Below, in pieces: positions 10,555 to 22,329 of a DNA stretch of 64,000 bases. Source of the stretch: Apteryx mantelli (taxonomy: Eukaryota > Chordata > Aves > Apterygiformes > Apterygidae); assembly GCF_036417845.1 (NCBI RefSeq), contig NC_089980.1:134194516-134258515 (forward strand). The letters run 5' to 3'. The number at the start of each line of letters is the position of its first letter. Within the stretch, counting starts at the first letter, position 1. Below the pieces are notes generated by a model, which was given only the letters and a program-made list of their open reading frames with translations, did not search any database and had not been told where the DNA came from. A program made the translations under genes and the position numbers.

Positions 10555-11544
10555 GTGGGACAGAGCTGGCCCCAAACAGCTCTCGCCCCCGTGGGCAGAG
10601 TGCCAGGGCCAGGGCTGAGCCGTGCGGGGCAGGAGAGGGGCTCGCGCAGGGCCCTGGCAGGTGTCGCCCAGACTCACCCAAAAGTGACCACGCAGAGGTC
10701 GCTGGGCCAGACGAGGATGAGGGTGCGGCTGCACTTGAGGCCGAAGACCTCCTCCTCCTCCTGCTCCTGCTCCTCGTCCTCAGGCCTGGCCGCGGCCGCC
10801 TCCTCGCTGCACAGCACCCAGAGCTCGCTGAGCCGCACGCGGTGCTGCAGGCGGAAAGTGGGGCCGCATCTGCCGGGAGGAAGAGCAGGGACTGGCGTGT
10901 GGGAGTCCAGCATGGGGCAACCCCAGCTGTCCCCCATGGCAGAGCCGTTTCCAGGGGCAGAGCCATGGGAACGGTGGCCCTGAGCTGCGGGCAGCAGCAA
11001 TGAGCCTCCTTCGCAGCACACACGCAGAGGACTTTGGAGAAGTCGCTGCTGGGCAATGATACCAACGGGATGCTTGGTGAAGGCGTGCAGAGGAGAAGGA
11101 CAAGAGCAGGAGCCTGTCGTGTTCTCCTTGCACCTCCCCTCATTAAAGACATGCTTTGTGCATTCATGGATCCCGCAGGACCCCTTGGGGCGAGGAATGT
11201 GCCTGGGGACGGGTGGTGGAGGCCGAGGCGGTGTCGGGGAGGAAGGAGGGCTGCGATGGCTGCTCTTACTTGAAGCTGGCGATGGCGACCGCGTGGGGGA
11301 AGAGCAGCAGGTGCCTGCGGCGCGTGCGCTGGTGCCGCGTCACCTGCGCACGGAGGGCGAGCAGGAGCTGGGGGCTGCTGCTGGAGACGAAGGCGCCGAG
11401 CGGCGGCGGGGGCCGGGAGGCTGCGCGGCCCCAGAGGCGGCGGCGGGCGCCAGGAGGCGCGGGGCCGGGGGCCCCGGGCTGTGCCCGCGTGCCGGCAGCG
11501 GGGCCGGCAGCGCCCCGGGCGCCGCAGCAGCTGGCCTGGCCCAT
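5758..11544 (-). CDS. TAGAP: TAGAP-like Rho GTPase-activating protein, copy 1 (12 exons)
   Basis: Predicted cytosolic GAP that switches Rho-family GTPases off; mammalian TAGAP acts in T cells. Coding exons, 5' to 3' on the minus strand: 11544-11270, 10869-10678, 10489-10448, 10022-9938, 9831-9784, 9341-9272, 9077-8905, 8447-8286, 7804-7695, 7382-7187, 7007-6890, 6482-5758. The total is 2,196 nt (731 aa plus stop), in phase, with GT-AG junctions throughout. Residues 1-8 are MGQASCCG, a plausible myristoylation/palmitoylation start. An ARHGAP20-like PH domain lies at about 55-170. The linker at 240-290 (SWP, LFGQPLAVICGE) resembles TAGAP. RhoGAP spans about 285-475, with arginine finger R313 in GIFR, N422 and P429 in NLAICVGP. 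WFSEP is at 555-559. Ten 16-aa repeats fill 568-727. The start was chosen for its strong Kozak context and because copy 4 loses homology only about 47 bp upstream. The exon 10 donor (GTCTCT) is weak. Expression is not shown by sequence. Confidence 0.85.
5773..6252 (-). repeat. 48-bp coding minisatellite, 10 units (copy 1)
   Basis: Ten in-frame 48-bp units encode 16-residue repeats of the form EGTSREQEPSKSEGNY, with changes mainly at T/M, P/L/M, K/E/G and the last two residues. Length is exactly 480 bp and the frame is never broken. The repeat lies directly after the SEP motif of the last exon. The final unit ends SKSEGNF followed by PV, which resembles the single TKSEGDFPVP stretch at the equivalent place in human TAGAP (recalled from memory), so the array looks like expansion of one ancestral module. 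The predicted tail is strongly acidic and disordered. Confidence 0.95.
10524..10553 (+). repeat. Intronic (CTG)10 microsatellite, copy 1
   Basis: Ten perfect CTG triplets (CAG on the gene strand) lie in intron 2, about 35 bp upstream of the exon 3 acceptor. A short run of this kind close to the branch point or polypyrimidine tract could affect splicing if it changes length, but that is inference. Confidence 0.95.
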
Positions 11545-11765
11545 GGCGCCGAGGCCGGGCGGACGGCTGCGGTGCGGCCGTGTCCCGCGCCTGCGTGAGG
11601 CTGGAAGCGCGTCCCTGTGCCGAGCAGTGCTGCCGGGCTGGGAGTCACCTCCGCCTGTGCTGCGCCGTGCTGGCACAGTGCCCACCCGGGGTACACGCTG
11701 CTGGCCGTGGCCAGGTCGCCGCGGTGCCGCCGCGGCACATTGTGATGCACCAGCTGGGCCCACAA
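11270..11765 (-). promoter_or_regulatory. GC- and CpG-rich 5' region of copy 1
   Basis: Very GC-rich stretch with many CpGs and GGGCGG/CCGCCC-type runs spanning exon 1 and about 220 bp upstream, ending at the CR1 fragment. It behaves like a CpG-island promoter; no TATA box seen. The same arrangement is at 23,046-23,541 and 43,022-43,517. Confidence 0.5.
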
Positions 11766-12025
11766 AGGTGCATTGCTGGCTCGTGGTCAGCTTGTTGCCC
11801 ACCAGGTCCTTTTCTGCCAAGCTGCTTTCCAGCAGCTCGGCCCCCAGCCCGTCCTGGTGTTCTTCCTCCCCAGGGGCAGAACTTTGTGCTTCCTTTTGTT
11901 GAACTTCAGGAGGTTCCTCTGCCCGTTTCTCCAGCCTGTCGAGGTCCCTCTGAATGGCAGCACAGCCCTCTGGGGTGTCAGCCCCTCCTCCTGGTTTTGT
12001 ATCATCAGCAAACTTGTTGTTAGAA
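11766..12025 (-). mobile_element. CR1 reverse-transcriptase fragment upstream of gene copy 1
   Basis: Antisense match to the CR1 region just after the FADD motif (DDTKPGGG-like, then [17 protein letters not shown]-like, then LLESSLAEKDLV). It lies about 220 bp upstream of the TAGAP-like ATG and abuts the GC-rich 5' region. Confidence 0.82.
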
Positions 12026-13095
12026 AGCTGCAGAGCAAGGGCTTGTCTCCCTTCAGGTGTGCCGTGGGTCTGTCAAGATGCCTAGGAGCCAGAAGCAGCC
12101 GGCTTTTGTAGTGTCATGAGAATCTCCTGGCTTTAGGAGATGCTCCCTGGCTGTGGGCTTTCAGGCTGTGAGATGATTTTATCCATGGTGAAGCAGGTGT
12201 GAAGGCATCACCATGTAGTCAGAGAAGATGTGCACCTGCCATTTCCTCCAGCACCTGGGAGCAGTTCTCTAACTCCCCAATGACATCTTGAGATACAATA
12301 TAAGGCTGAGGCAATGGCAGGGGTGAGGAGGAGGAGGTGGGGAGAAAAAAGAGGACTATTACATGTGCTCAGTTACCAAAAACACCATGGCACTGGCCTA
12401 ACCCTTGTTTTTCCCCCATGCTGGATGCTGCAAAGAGCTCTGCGTGGTAGTTAACGCAGGCTTTGCCAGTGACCACATGTGCTGCCCAGGAGGTTGTTTT
12501 CCAGCAGCTTTTATAGAGAGGTGGAAATGCTGGTTCTGCCTTGCCTGTTCAGTGAGACTCAGGATGGGTCTCGGTGAGCTGGTGTGTGACAGGGTGCTGA
12601 GAGGCAGGAGGGTTGGGGGGAGCCTGGCACCACGTTCACTCAGCTGCACAGGATTGCTGGGGCCCGAGCAGGGCTGTTGCAGGCTTGGGAGTCCCTGCGC
12701 CACGGTGACCCTGTGCAAACTGGCTGCGTTCAACTTCCGCCATCCAAACTTTCTGCAGCCTTTCATAACTGAGAAAGGAAGGAGGCTTTGAAGGAGCCAT
12801 TTTTAAGGAATGCAGCGTTGAACTGTTGAAGAAGGACGTCAGTGGGCGTATTGCCTTCCCCGAACATTGCCTTGTGTTTGGAGAGGAGCCTGGCTGCTTC
12901 TGAACTTACAGGCACACTTGCTTGTTGTACTGCTCCACACTTTTGTGAAATTGGGATGAAGTTTGGTTCTCCGTGGTGCTGAGAGGCAATCTGAGGGTGC
13001 AGTTCTAACACTTTTGGACTACAGAGATGGGATTTAAGCTCTTGGTCTTGGAAGTAACTCTCCCTGAACCAACAGACTGTTATCTTCAAGCAGGA
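12026..13095. other. Upstream spacer of gene copy 1, no gene recognised
   Basis: Shared with 23,802-24,871 and 43,778-44,847. Open frames exist on both strands (a 108-codon minus frame ends near 12,763) and are preserved among the copies, but the copies are too similar for this to imply selection. Confidence 0.5.
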
Positions 13096-13265
13096 ATCAC
13101 AGAACTGTAGAATGATCTAGGTTGAAAGGGATTCTGGAGGTCTCTGCTCTAACCCCCCTACTCAAAGCAGAGGCAAATGCAAAGTTAGGTCAGATTGCTC
13201 AGGACCTCATGCTGCCTAGTTCTGAAAATCTGCTGGCTCATGAAAGCAGAGAGCTCATCGCCTGG
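13096..13265 (-). mobile_element. Old CR1 3' end, unit 1
   Basis: Antisense CR1 tail: ATCACAGAACTGTAGAATGA, then CTGGAGGTCTCTGCTC and GTCAGATTGCTCAGGACC. Confidence 0.75.
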
Positions 13266-13824
13266 CAGATATGCCGTGAAAGCGCCCCGCTGAACTAGAT
13301 TCACGTGTCACCTCAGGGCCAGTGTAATAAACCACTGTGCAAGATTCAATGGGAGAGAAGAGTGATACTTGTTCCCAGAACTCACCAAACCAACTGACTT
13401 GAACCGTTCCCACAGGCGGGGACAGTTGCAGCAGTACAGAAATAGCACTCCCTGTGCCTGTCCTTTGCCCACAAAACCTCTCGGCCTTCTGCAGCCAGGC
13501 AGGGACCACAGGGCTTGACCAAGCCGAACACCTGCTCTTGGACAGAGCCATTGGATGTGGAGCAGGTGGGCAAAGCCCTGAGGGAGAGTCAAGAAGCCTC
13601 CAGCAGCCCTGGGAAGGGCTGAGGCAAGGAGGGCACGACTCTCCTGTGTGTGCACCAAAGAACCCAGGGCACACAGCGGGCACAGAGGCAGCGAGAGGGA
13701 AGAAGCGTGAGATGGGCAGAGCGGCGTGAGAGGGCTCCTTGGGCAAAGCAGCCCATGACACGTGCTCTCTCCACCCGTGCGGGAGCTCAGCGCAGAGCTG
13801 GGCAGAGGCCCCCCCTGCGCCTTG
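13266..13824. other. Distal upstream spacer, no gene recognised
   Basis: Shared with 25,042-25,584 and 45,018-45,576. Ends at the unit junction, where gene-upstream DNA meets tRNA-Trp flank DNA. Confidence 0.5.
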
Positions 13825-13945
13825 CCCACCATCTCTCTTGACACCCACCTATCCCCTCAATCACCCTGATCAGGGTGTCCCATGGAGGGCAATTCCCCAA
13901 CACCCTGACCGTGGTCCATGCCTGGGCACTGCATCCCTCTGCCTC

Positions 13946-14017
13946 GACCTCATGGCGCAAGGGCAGCGCGTCTGACTCCAGATCAGAAATTTGTGTGTCC
14001 GAATCACACCGGGGTCA
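13946..14017 (+). tRNA. tRNA-Trp(CCA)-like, probable pseudogene
   Basis: Unit 2 counterpart of 2,180-2,251. T-loop TCCGAAT and one acceptor mismatch (GACCTCA). Confidence 0.72.
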
Positions 14018-15109
14018 GGCTTGGGGCTGCACTGGGTTCCCATTGTATTGCCTGTGCCTCTCCTTTGAGCTAAGCTGTGTTAGGTGCAGGACCAGCAGAG
14101 CATCCCTGGTGCCCACGTGAGCGTGCACCAACTGGGAAGAGTCTGGAAGCTGATGAGCCCCGGTAGTCTCCTCCGCCCAGCATTGCAGGTCAGGGCCAGT
14201 CAAGCAGTGATCCCAGTGACCCAGAGCATGGGTTGGCAGTCAGGGCCTCTGTTCCATGCCAAAAGGAGTCTCCAACGATTGCCATCCTCCTTACCTGCAG
14301 CCAGACCCAATCCCTTCCCTCTAAGTGCCCTCTGTAGCCTCTGCCTCCTGGGACATGTCACAGGCTTCCTGCCTCCACCACTCTCTTGCCTCCTCACACC
14401 CTCACTCCTTCTCTGTCCTACGCTTGTGCTCTGGTGCTGCAGGGTCCCTGCAAAAATCCTGCTGCTCTCCTCTTTGTCCTCTCTGATAGCACAATCTGCT
14501 ATCTTTGTCCTGTACCTGCAGCAGCAGCTTGAGCAGAGGCACCTCTTGCATTACCCCTTTCCCTTACCTGGTGTTGAGGAGATGCACCAGGTACTCCCAT
14601 ACCCCAGACCCAAGCGGGGGTTGGGTTTGTGATGTTTATAGGATTTGTGATGTTTATAACATCCACACTATTTCTGCACCAATTCTCATAGCCTTCTGTG
14701 GTCTCTCAGGGTCCCCTAAGACTCCTCTATGTGCTAAAGACTGTGTTATCTGTCAGGTTGCTCTTTGCAACTCCTGGCTGCAGCCTCCTCCTCTCCTTCC
14801 TCACTCCCTCCATCCCTATCTCACTCCTGCCCTCCTCCATTAGTGCCTCACCCTTCCTACTAGCATTTGCCCACATTTGCACACAGCCTGCAGTCCTTCT
14901 AAGGTGTGTCCACCGTGAGATCAGACGTAATGGTCTCAAAGGCAGTGGTCCCTGACTGAGCTGTCCTCTACTGTGGGTAAGACTGTGGGTAAGACGCAGC
15001 TGTTTGCCAGCAGGCTGGCAGAAGCACCAGGCAATGGTGACCACCAAAGAGAAAGCAGGGCACTATCACCATCACTTCCACTGTGGCCAAGCTGTGCAAA
15101 GGAAAAGGT

Positions 15110-15182
15110 CGAGCCTGCAAGGAGTCAAACCTGCAGTCTCCTGATCCGTAGTCAGGTGCGTTGTCCATGGCACCACTGGCCC
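15110..15182 (-). tRNA. tRNA-Arg(ACG)-like pseudogene, unit 2
   Basis: Same sequence and defects as 3,335-3,407. Confidence 0.75.
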
Positions 15183-15284
15183 TGGCCATCCTGGCATCCT
15201 GGTGGGCTACATGTGGCGTGCTGAGGCACAGTGATGCTGACATGGAGGGGATGTGGAGTTAGAATCTGAGATGGTCAATGCATT

Positions 15285-15575
15285 AAAAAAAAAAAAAAGT
15301 TTGCAAGAAAACTCTGGTCCGACCTCCAGCTCAAAGTACAATCATTTTCAACATCAGCTAAGGATCAGATTGCTCAAGGCCTGATTAAGCTGAGTTTTGA
15401 ATTTCTCCAAGGATGAAGAGTCCCCATCCCTCTCAGCCCCCATTCTAAGTCACCCTCCTGCTGAAATTTTCTTATATTTAATTGGAATTTTCTTCCATAG
15501 CATTTCTGTTTGTTCCCCTCATCTCTTTGAGAAGAGTCTCATTGCAGCTACTCTATAGCCACTCATTACATAGCT
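15285..15575 (-). mobile_element. Old CR1 3' fragment, unit 2
   Basis: Unit 2 copy of the piece at 3,510-3,800. Confidence 0.7.
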
Positions 15576-15592
15576 GTAGACAGAGGTCTGAA

Positions 15593-16415
15593 CACAGAAT
15601 CCCTGAGCTTGGAGATCATCTAGTCACCTCTGGAGAATGTCTAGTCCAACCCTCTTAGGGTCATCTACAGCAGATAGGTCCAAGGAGAGAGACTGCCAAA
15701 CTTTTCCGGGCAACCTGTCCCAGTGTTCAGTCACCCTTACAATAAAAAAAAAAAAAGAAAAGAGAGAAAAAAAGTTTTTTTCTTATGTTTGAACAGAATT
15801 CATTGTATTTCATTTTGTGCCTGTTGCCTCTTGTCCTGTCACTGGGTACCACTGAGAAGAGTCTCCGTCTTCCTTACACCCTCCCTTCAGATCTTTAGAC
15901 ACACTGACAGGATCCACTCTGCGCTTTCTCTTCTCCAGGCAGAACAGTCCCAGCTCTCTCCGCCTCTCCTCATATGAGAGATGCTCCAGTCCCTTCATCA
16001 TCTTAGTAGCTGTCCACTGGACTCGCTCCACTAGGTCCGTGTCTTCCTTGCACTTGGGAGACCAAAACTGGGCGCAGCACTCCATACGTGGCCTCAGCAG
16101 TGCTGAGCAGAGGGGAAGGATCACCTCCCTCCACCTGCTGGCAGCACCTTTCCTAAGGCAGCCCAGGATGCTGTTGGCCTTCTTTGTCACAAGGGTACAC
16201 TGCTGAATCATCTTCAGCTTGTTCTCCAGGAGCCCCTGGCCCTTTTTGGCAAAGCTGCTTTCCACACCCTGCCACTGCAGGCTGTCTTCATACATAATGT
16301 GCTCCAGGCCCCTGACCATCCTTTTGGCTTTGCATTGGCCTTGCTGCAGTTTGTCAATGCCTTGCAAAGTCCTGCACCTAACACAGACTAGCCCTGGGCC
16401 TGCTACCACGGACTC
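15593..16415 (-). mobile_element. CR1 fragment, unit 2
   Basis: Unit 2 copy of the piece at 3,818-4,640, with the same 199-codon residual frame. Confidence 0.85.
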
Positions 16416-16615
16416 TGCCAGTCACTGACTCCTTGCCAGATCTTCTGCAGGTGTTCTCACTACAGAGCCTCAGCAGGATTTCGGGCCAAAGGTCACTTGG
16501 TTAATTCTCTGTATCTTGCAGATCTTATTGCCATGGTTATTATTGACATCCCTTATCCCCTATGCCTATATGTACTGTAAATGGGCGTGAAGCTTGGTCC
16601 CCTAGATGAGAAAGC

Positions 16616-17532
16616 AAACATTTCATTTTTTAAAGCCTTTATTGCTGCATGATGTTTTGGTTCTGAGGTGCATATTGAATCATACAGATTCTGGCAGAGT
16701 TTTCCATCATCTCATCCATCAGGTGCCAAGGAATGTCCTATCTTGACTTGGTCCTTGCCATTTTGAGCAGGGAATGATAATATTTAATTCTGGTAAATGC
16801 TGGGCAAGAGCATAGGGAAGGTGGGACAAGTTTTGGAGCTGCCAGCTTGGAAATTGTCCTTTTTGGAACACAAATACAACACTGTTGATTAATCACTGCC
16901 TAATTTTCACACACAATAGGTAATAGACAGCACTTTTACATCTATTTGTACAGAGTCACACACAAGTCTCTCTGCCCCACCTCTTCTGGTGGAGGAATGT
17001 GACATCGCAAGCTGATGACGACTTCAGGAGAGCCTCTCAAGAAAAAAATGCTCCTGCAAAGCTAGCTTATTCTTTGTCCATTGAAAGTAAAATATTTCAA
17101 AGGATAGGCAAGACATTGTTTTTACAACCTTTACTTTGGAGAGTGCCCAGAGGAGAGACAGGCTATTTAAACATAGGATGCTTTTCCTTGCTGGATGTGG
17201 TCCCAGGCGCCCAGTTCTGGAGGCTTTTTGCGCACCTTTTCCTGCAGTTGGCCAAATGGCATGACATGGAGTGCTTTTCGATGGCTCTGCTAGGTGTCTG
17301 CTGCTGTCCTCAGTGCGCTCGGTGGAAAAAGCCTGGGGCCTATTTTAAAAGTGTTTTTGTGGAGTAGAGGGTGAAAGCAGTGTGGAGCAGGTGAAGACGG
17401 AGGCATGAGATGAGGAAAGTAGCTCTGCAGGGAGCAGCTGGAGGATGTTTTGGGTATAGAGAGCTGTGTGATAATTGTGAAGGCAATCTTGAAAGGTGTT
17501 TTATCAAGTGCCTCCTTCTCCAGCCTTAGCTG
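16616..17532 (-). other. Putative 3' UTR and flank of TAGAP-like copy 2
   Basis: Copy of 4,841-5,757; candidate AATAAA on the gene strand at 16,638-16,643. Confidence 0.5.
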
Positions 17533-20500
17533 TTACTGAAGAACTGGGAAATTGCCCTCACTTTTGCTCAGCTCCTGCTCCCTGCTCGTGCCTTCGTAAT
17601 TGCCATCACTTTCACTCGGCTCCTGCTCCCTGCTCGTGCCTTCGTAATTGCCCTCACTTTTGCTCGGCTCCTGCTCCTTGCTCACGCCTTCAAAATTGTC
17701 CTCACTTTCACTTGGCTCCTGCTCCCTGAACGTGCCTTCATAATTGTCCTCACTTTCGCTCGGCTCCTGCTCCCTGCTCATGCCTTCAAAATTGTCCTCA
17801 CTTTCACTCATCTCCTGCTCCCTGCTCATGCCTTCACATTTGTCCTCACTTCCACTCGGCTCCTGCTCCCTGCTCGTGCCTTCGTTATTGCCCTCACTTT
17901 CACTCAGCTCCTGCTCCCTGCTCGTGCCTTCGTAATTGTCCTCACTTTTGCTCGGCTCCTGCTCCCTGCCCATGCCTTCGTAATTGCCCTCACTTTTGCT
18001 TGGCTCCTGCTCCCTGCTCGTGCCTTCAAAGCGGTTGTGCAAGGACAGGTCCGGCTCTGAGAACCACCTCTGCATCCTGCTGATGTCATTCATCACATTG
18101 CTCAGGGCAGGGGCAGAGACGCATTTTGGATATGGTCTGCTGAGACTGCTGCTCCTGCCGTTGGGCTGCTCCGTCTCCAGTGTAGGGGTGCTGCCTTCAG
18201 CTCCCGCCTCTGGGCTGCTGCAGGCAGAACCGTCGTGCTGAGGAGCCCCTGGGTGTGCTGTGGGGAGAAGGAGCCTGTTAGGTGCTTTTTAGGTACTCTC
18301 TGAAGATACCAGGGGACTTTCCCTGTGCAACCACACACTTCACCAAATACAACCTTCCTGCCGACGAGCTAGAGGAGAAGTTAAGGAGGCAGAGAGGGCA
18401 ATGTCCTGCGAGAGTGCAGTTCTAGGCCATAGGCAGCATCTAGGTGAGGAGCAGAGCTGTGCAGACGTTCACCATCTGGCATGGGTGTTGTTTTGTGAGT
18501 GTTGTCCTTCTGAGCTCCTGGAAAGCGTTCCAGGAGGCAAACGCTGCAATACCATATTAAACCCTCTGCACCTCTCTGCATGGCCACAGATGTCTTCCGA
18601 TATGCAGTGAAAGAATGCAAAGCAGCAGCCCTGGCCGGGGACAATCATCAGTGCATCCTCCTACCTGTGGAGCTGTGTGTGTGCTCCGGTGACTCCTCGG
18701 CCGAGGGACTGAAGGGCAAGGCGATGTGCTCCCCAAATAGTGCTCGGCAGTTGTCTATTAGGAACTCGACCAGTGCTGTCACCTGCCCACAGAAAACCAC
18801 GGATTTAGAGATTTGCCTGTGCCGTTGCAGAGAGTGCCGGTGAGGGGCGCCCCCAGCGTTCAGAGGTGCTGCTTTGGTGAGCTTTTGCAAGGGCAGGGGT
18901 CTCTGTGGGCATGGCGCAGAGCTGCCCCCAAGGCGGTAGCGAGGGGGTGAATTCAAGAGACCTTGTCATTGCGCTCCTTCAGCACTGCCAGCGGGAGCCC
19001 GTTGTCCGTGCCGGGGCTCAGCAGGTTTGGCCCCACGCAGATGGCCAGGTTGCTGGTGTCCATCCTGCTGGTCTCCACGTTTTCGCTGATGTGATGGAGC
19101 ACAGCAAGCAAGCGCTGGAGCAAGAGGAGGTTTGCTCTGGGCAGGCTGTCAGCCACCCTGGGGAACACAAACAAAATGTAACATTAATGCAGGGTGCAGG
19201 AGCTGCTCCTTCTTCACTGGAGCAATTTTCATTTCAACTCACAAGAAATCATGCTTCCTCATGTTTTGTAGAGCAATCTTAAACACCTTGAGGAAATGTT
19301 ATTGCCAGAGAAGTGTTTTTCTGTGCCACTTGCCCTCAGAACCAACCCCCACAGAAGCAATAGCAAGCTGACAGAAACAACAGGTTTTTACATGAGATTC
19401 CCAGTTTCCAGAGAAGTCCCTGGCCTCTCTCAGCCCCTCCAGAATGGTGGCACTGGTTACAAAACTCACCGTTTCAGTTCATCAGTTTTCTCCTGCTGGC
19501 TTGGCTTCTCCAGCGCTAGCATCCACTCGTCATAGAGGTTGTCCGAGAGGAGTTTGGAAGGGATATTTCGGAGGAAGTCCTGCAAGGCCAAGGAACTTAG
19601 ATGAGGCTCTGGACACTACCAGTGAGCAGAGGGGGAGCATCCTCATGACTTGGGCTCCCTTGGAGGCAGGTTGCTTTGAGCTCCTTGCTCCCAAAGGTGC
19701 TCCTGAGCACTGAGAGTGCAGCGGGCTGCGTGAGTACGTGCCAAGTGCAGTGGTGTGAGTGCAGGAGCAGGAGCCAGCTCATATCTGAGCCTTTGGTCTG
19801 GCCCTGCATCTCAGTAGTCCTCAGTGAGGAGCAGGTGGAGGAAGTGAGTTTGCCATGGGCATGCAGGGAATCCAGGGCGGAACTAGGGGAACTGAAAATC
19901 CAGTTGAGAAGAAAAATGCCCAACTGTGCTCAGCCTGAACCCCTGAGTTTGGCTTCAGTAGGGTTTTAGCTTTGAGTGCCACTGAGGTCAATGTGGGCAC
20001 TCAGGTGGGCCCTTGCAGGTTAGCCACGTGCTCTGAGAGCTAAAAGTCAGAGGACTTCACCTTCAGCACCACTGCCAAGAGGTGCACAGGTTTGCTGTCC
20101 AGGTCAGCGTTCTCGCCCTGGTTCAGGACCTCCTTCAGCTCCTTGCGGGCCTTCTCGCTGGCCGCTATCCTGAAGATCCCCTCAGTGGCAGGCCCTTTCT
20201 TATACAGTATATCCAGGAGATCCTGCAGGAAGATAGGGACAGTTTTGGTCTTGCAGGCACACTCTGCTTTGCTTGGCTTAGTAGCTCCTTCTTGTTCCAC
20301 ACAGATTGCACTGGCAGGAACCTGCTATTTCCTAATGCACCCTCTTTTTGCACTGGGGAACCCCCCTGACTTCAGTGGAGTCCTCAAGCCACCATGTTCG
20401 AATCCCCTCCTTCCCAAGCCAGCCTCGATGCCCGGCAGAGATTGCTTGCAAGAGAGAAAAGCCTCTCTGCTGGAAAAGCCAGCTCTGCGGGGAAACTCTC

Positions 20501-22296
20501 ACAAGAGCATCTTTCACCCAACGATAATGTTCATTGCCAGTCCTCGACTGAAGCCCTGGATGCTTCTGCTGCTGAAAGATTCCTTCAGGTGACTTCTGTC
20601 ACACCACAGACATGCACAAGGGCTGGGCATGCGGCCTCGCACGAGCAGCCAGGATGCCTCCGTCCCCAGGCTTGCTTACCTGCACTGGCTGGGGCAGGCC
20701 ACCATCCTCCCCGCAGATGACTGCCAGAGGCTGGCCAAAGAGAGCCGCCCTGGGGCCAGAGTCGAGCTGCCCTGGGTGGTCCCCGCTGGCAGAGGCTCCT
20801 CGCCGAGCAAGTGGCCAAGATATCAGCGGCCTTCTTGCCTTCGCTCCCTCTGCTGCAAGCAAAAGCAAAGCCAAGCTCAGTGTAGAAGATGCGGCGGAGA
20901 GAGCCGGACGGTGCCGCTTGTGTGTGTGCGGCGCCCTGTGCTGCAGGGTCTCCTCCAGCTTGTGCAGAGGCGCAGAGGTTTTGCATGGTGGGAGGGAACA
21001 AGCAGCGTGTCAGAAGGCAGCTGCTCCGTCTCTTTCTCAGACTCACCAGGCAAGTGGCCAAGGCCCTCTTGCACGTCGGGAGGGTCCGAGCGGGGGCATT
21101 TCTTGGCGTCAGCCTGCTGCGAGAAACGGGTGAAGGTCACAGAGGTGCCCCTCAGCAGCCGGGGCCGCGAGGGAGTTGCTGCAGCGACGCAGGCATCTGC
21201 GCGAGGCTCCCGGGCGAAGCGGAGGGCGTCCAAGGGCCGCGGAGGAGAGGCCGGAGGTGCGGGCCCGACGCTGCCCCTCTGTGCCACGGGGGCTGTGGCA
21301 AAGGCTCCTGCGCAGCCAGCGCCCCCGAAGCGGCCCTGCAGCCCGCAGCCCCCGCACGGCTGGAGGCTGCTGCTTCGGTGCCCAGCAGCCCCAGCACGGC
21401 ACGAGGGCTCTGCCCGTGGCCGCGGGGACGGTGCGCCCTGCCGCGCTCTGCCTGGCACGAGGCATTTGCTGCCTTTGCCCGCCCCGGGGAGCCGCCCCAG
21501 GGGCTGAGCTAGCGCGCGTGCACAGGCAGCGCGGGCAGGGAAAGGGAGCCCTGCTCACCTCTGCCGAGATCAGCGTCTCCACGGTCGCCGCCGTCAGCGA
21601 CACCTCCTAGGCGAGAGAGCAAAGAGGCGCCGTGAGGAACTGGCCAGCTTTGGGCGGCTTTGGGGAAGCCGAGGCGCTGTCGGGGCGCGGCGGGCGGCGT
21701 GAGGACACTTACGGGACGGCAGAAGCCGACGAGCTCGGTGAGGAGGCGCAGGGAGGGCAGTCGGGTGAGCCTGGCTCCCGGGGCTCCTGGGCTCTGCCTG
21801 TGCACAGGGAAGGGCACGCCAAGAGCTCTGTCAGCGCCAGCCCTCGCCGCTCTCTGCTGCCAGCCAGCCCCGCGCTGCCGAGGGACCCCCAAGCCCGAGA
21901 GCCTGCGGCAGCGCTGGCTGGGAGCAGCGCTCTGCGGCGCCCTGCCTCCTGCTGCCCACGGGCCTCCTCCTCGTGGGGACGGACGGCAGCGGCTCGGGGT
22001 GCCCGCGCCTGCCGGCGAGGAGCTGCGGTGACAGCTCCTGGGCTCGGTGGCGACTGCGACCGCGAGGCTGAGCAAGTCCCGCCGCTGTGCCCAGGAGCTG
22101 CCCTGGGCGGCGGGTGCCCCTTTCCCCAGCGACGTTCCGGTGTTTCTGCGTGCAGCTCCGCCTGGAGCACTCGCCCGCTCTCAGCCCTACGGCGGCACGT
22201 GGAGTTCCCCGGCAGAGCTTACCGGAGCATCGTGTCCAGCCAGAGCTGCTTCACCTCCTGCGACCTGCAGCGCAAAGGAGAAGCGGCCTCAGCCCA

Positions 22297-22329
<33 letters not shown>

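Larger units (their letters stand above)
2059..13824. repeat. Duplication unit 1 (11.8 kb)
   Basis: Begins inside the 5' flank of a tRNA-Trp copy (at CCACCATCTC) and ends 2.3 kb upstream of TAGAP-like copy 1. Order: tRNA-Trp copy, CT-rich spacer, antisense tRNA-Arg pseudogene, antisense CR1 pieces, putative 3' UTR, gene, 5' flank with two CR1 relics. The next unit repeats this order at an offset of 11,766-11,776 bp. Confidence 0.93.

Noticed and set aside
10272-11003. Plus-strand frames of 200-260 codons with poly-Leu or poly-Cys
   Set aside because: Produced by the CTG run and high GC opposite the PH-domain exons; codons are shadows of the real minus-strand exons.
12763-13089. 108-codon minus frame upstream of the gene, preserved in units 1-3
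   Set aside because: No convincing family match; preservation reflects recent duplication rather than demonstrated selection.
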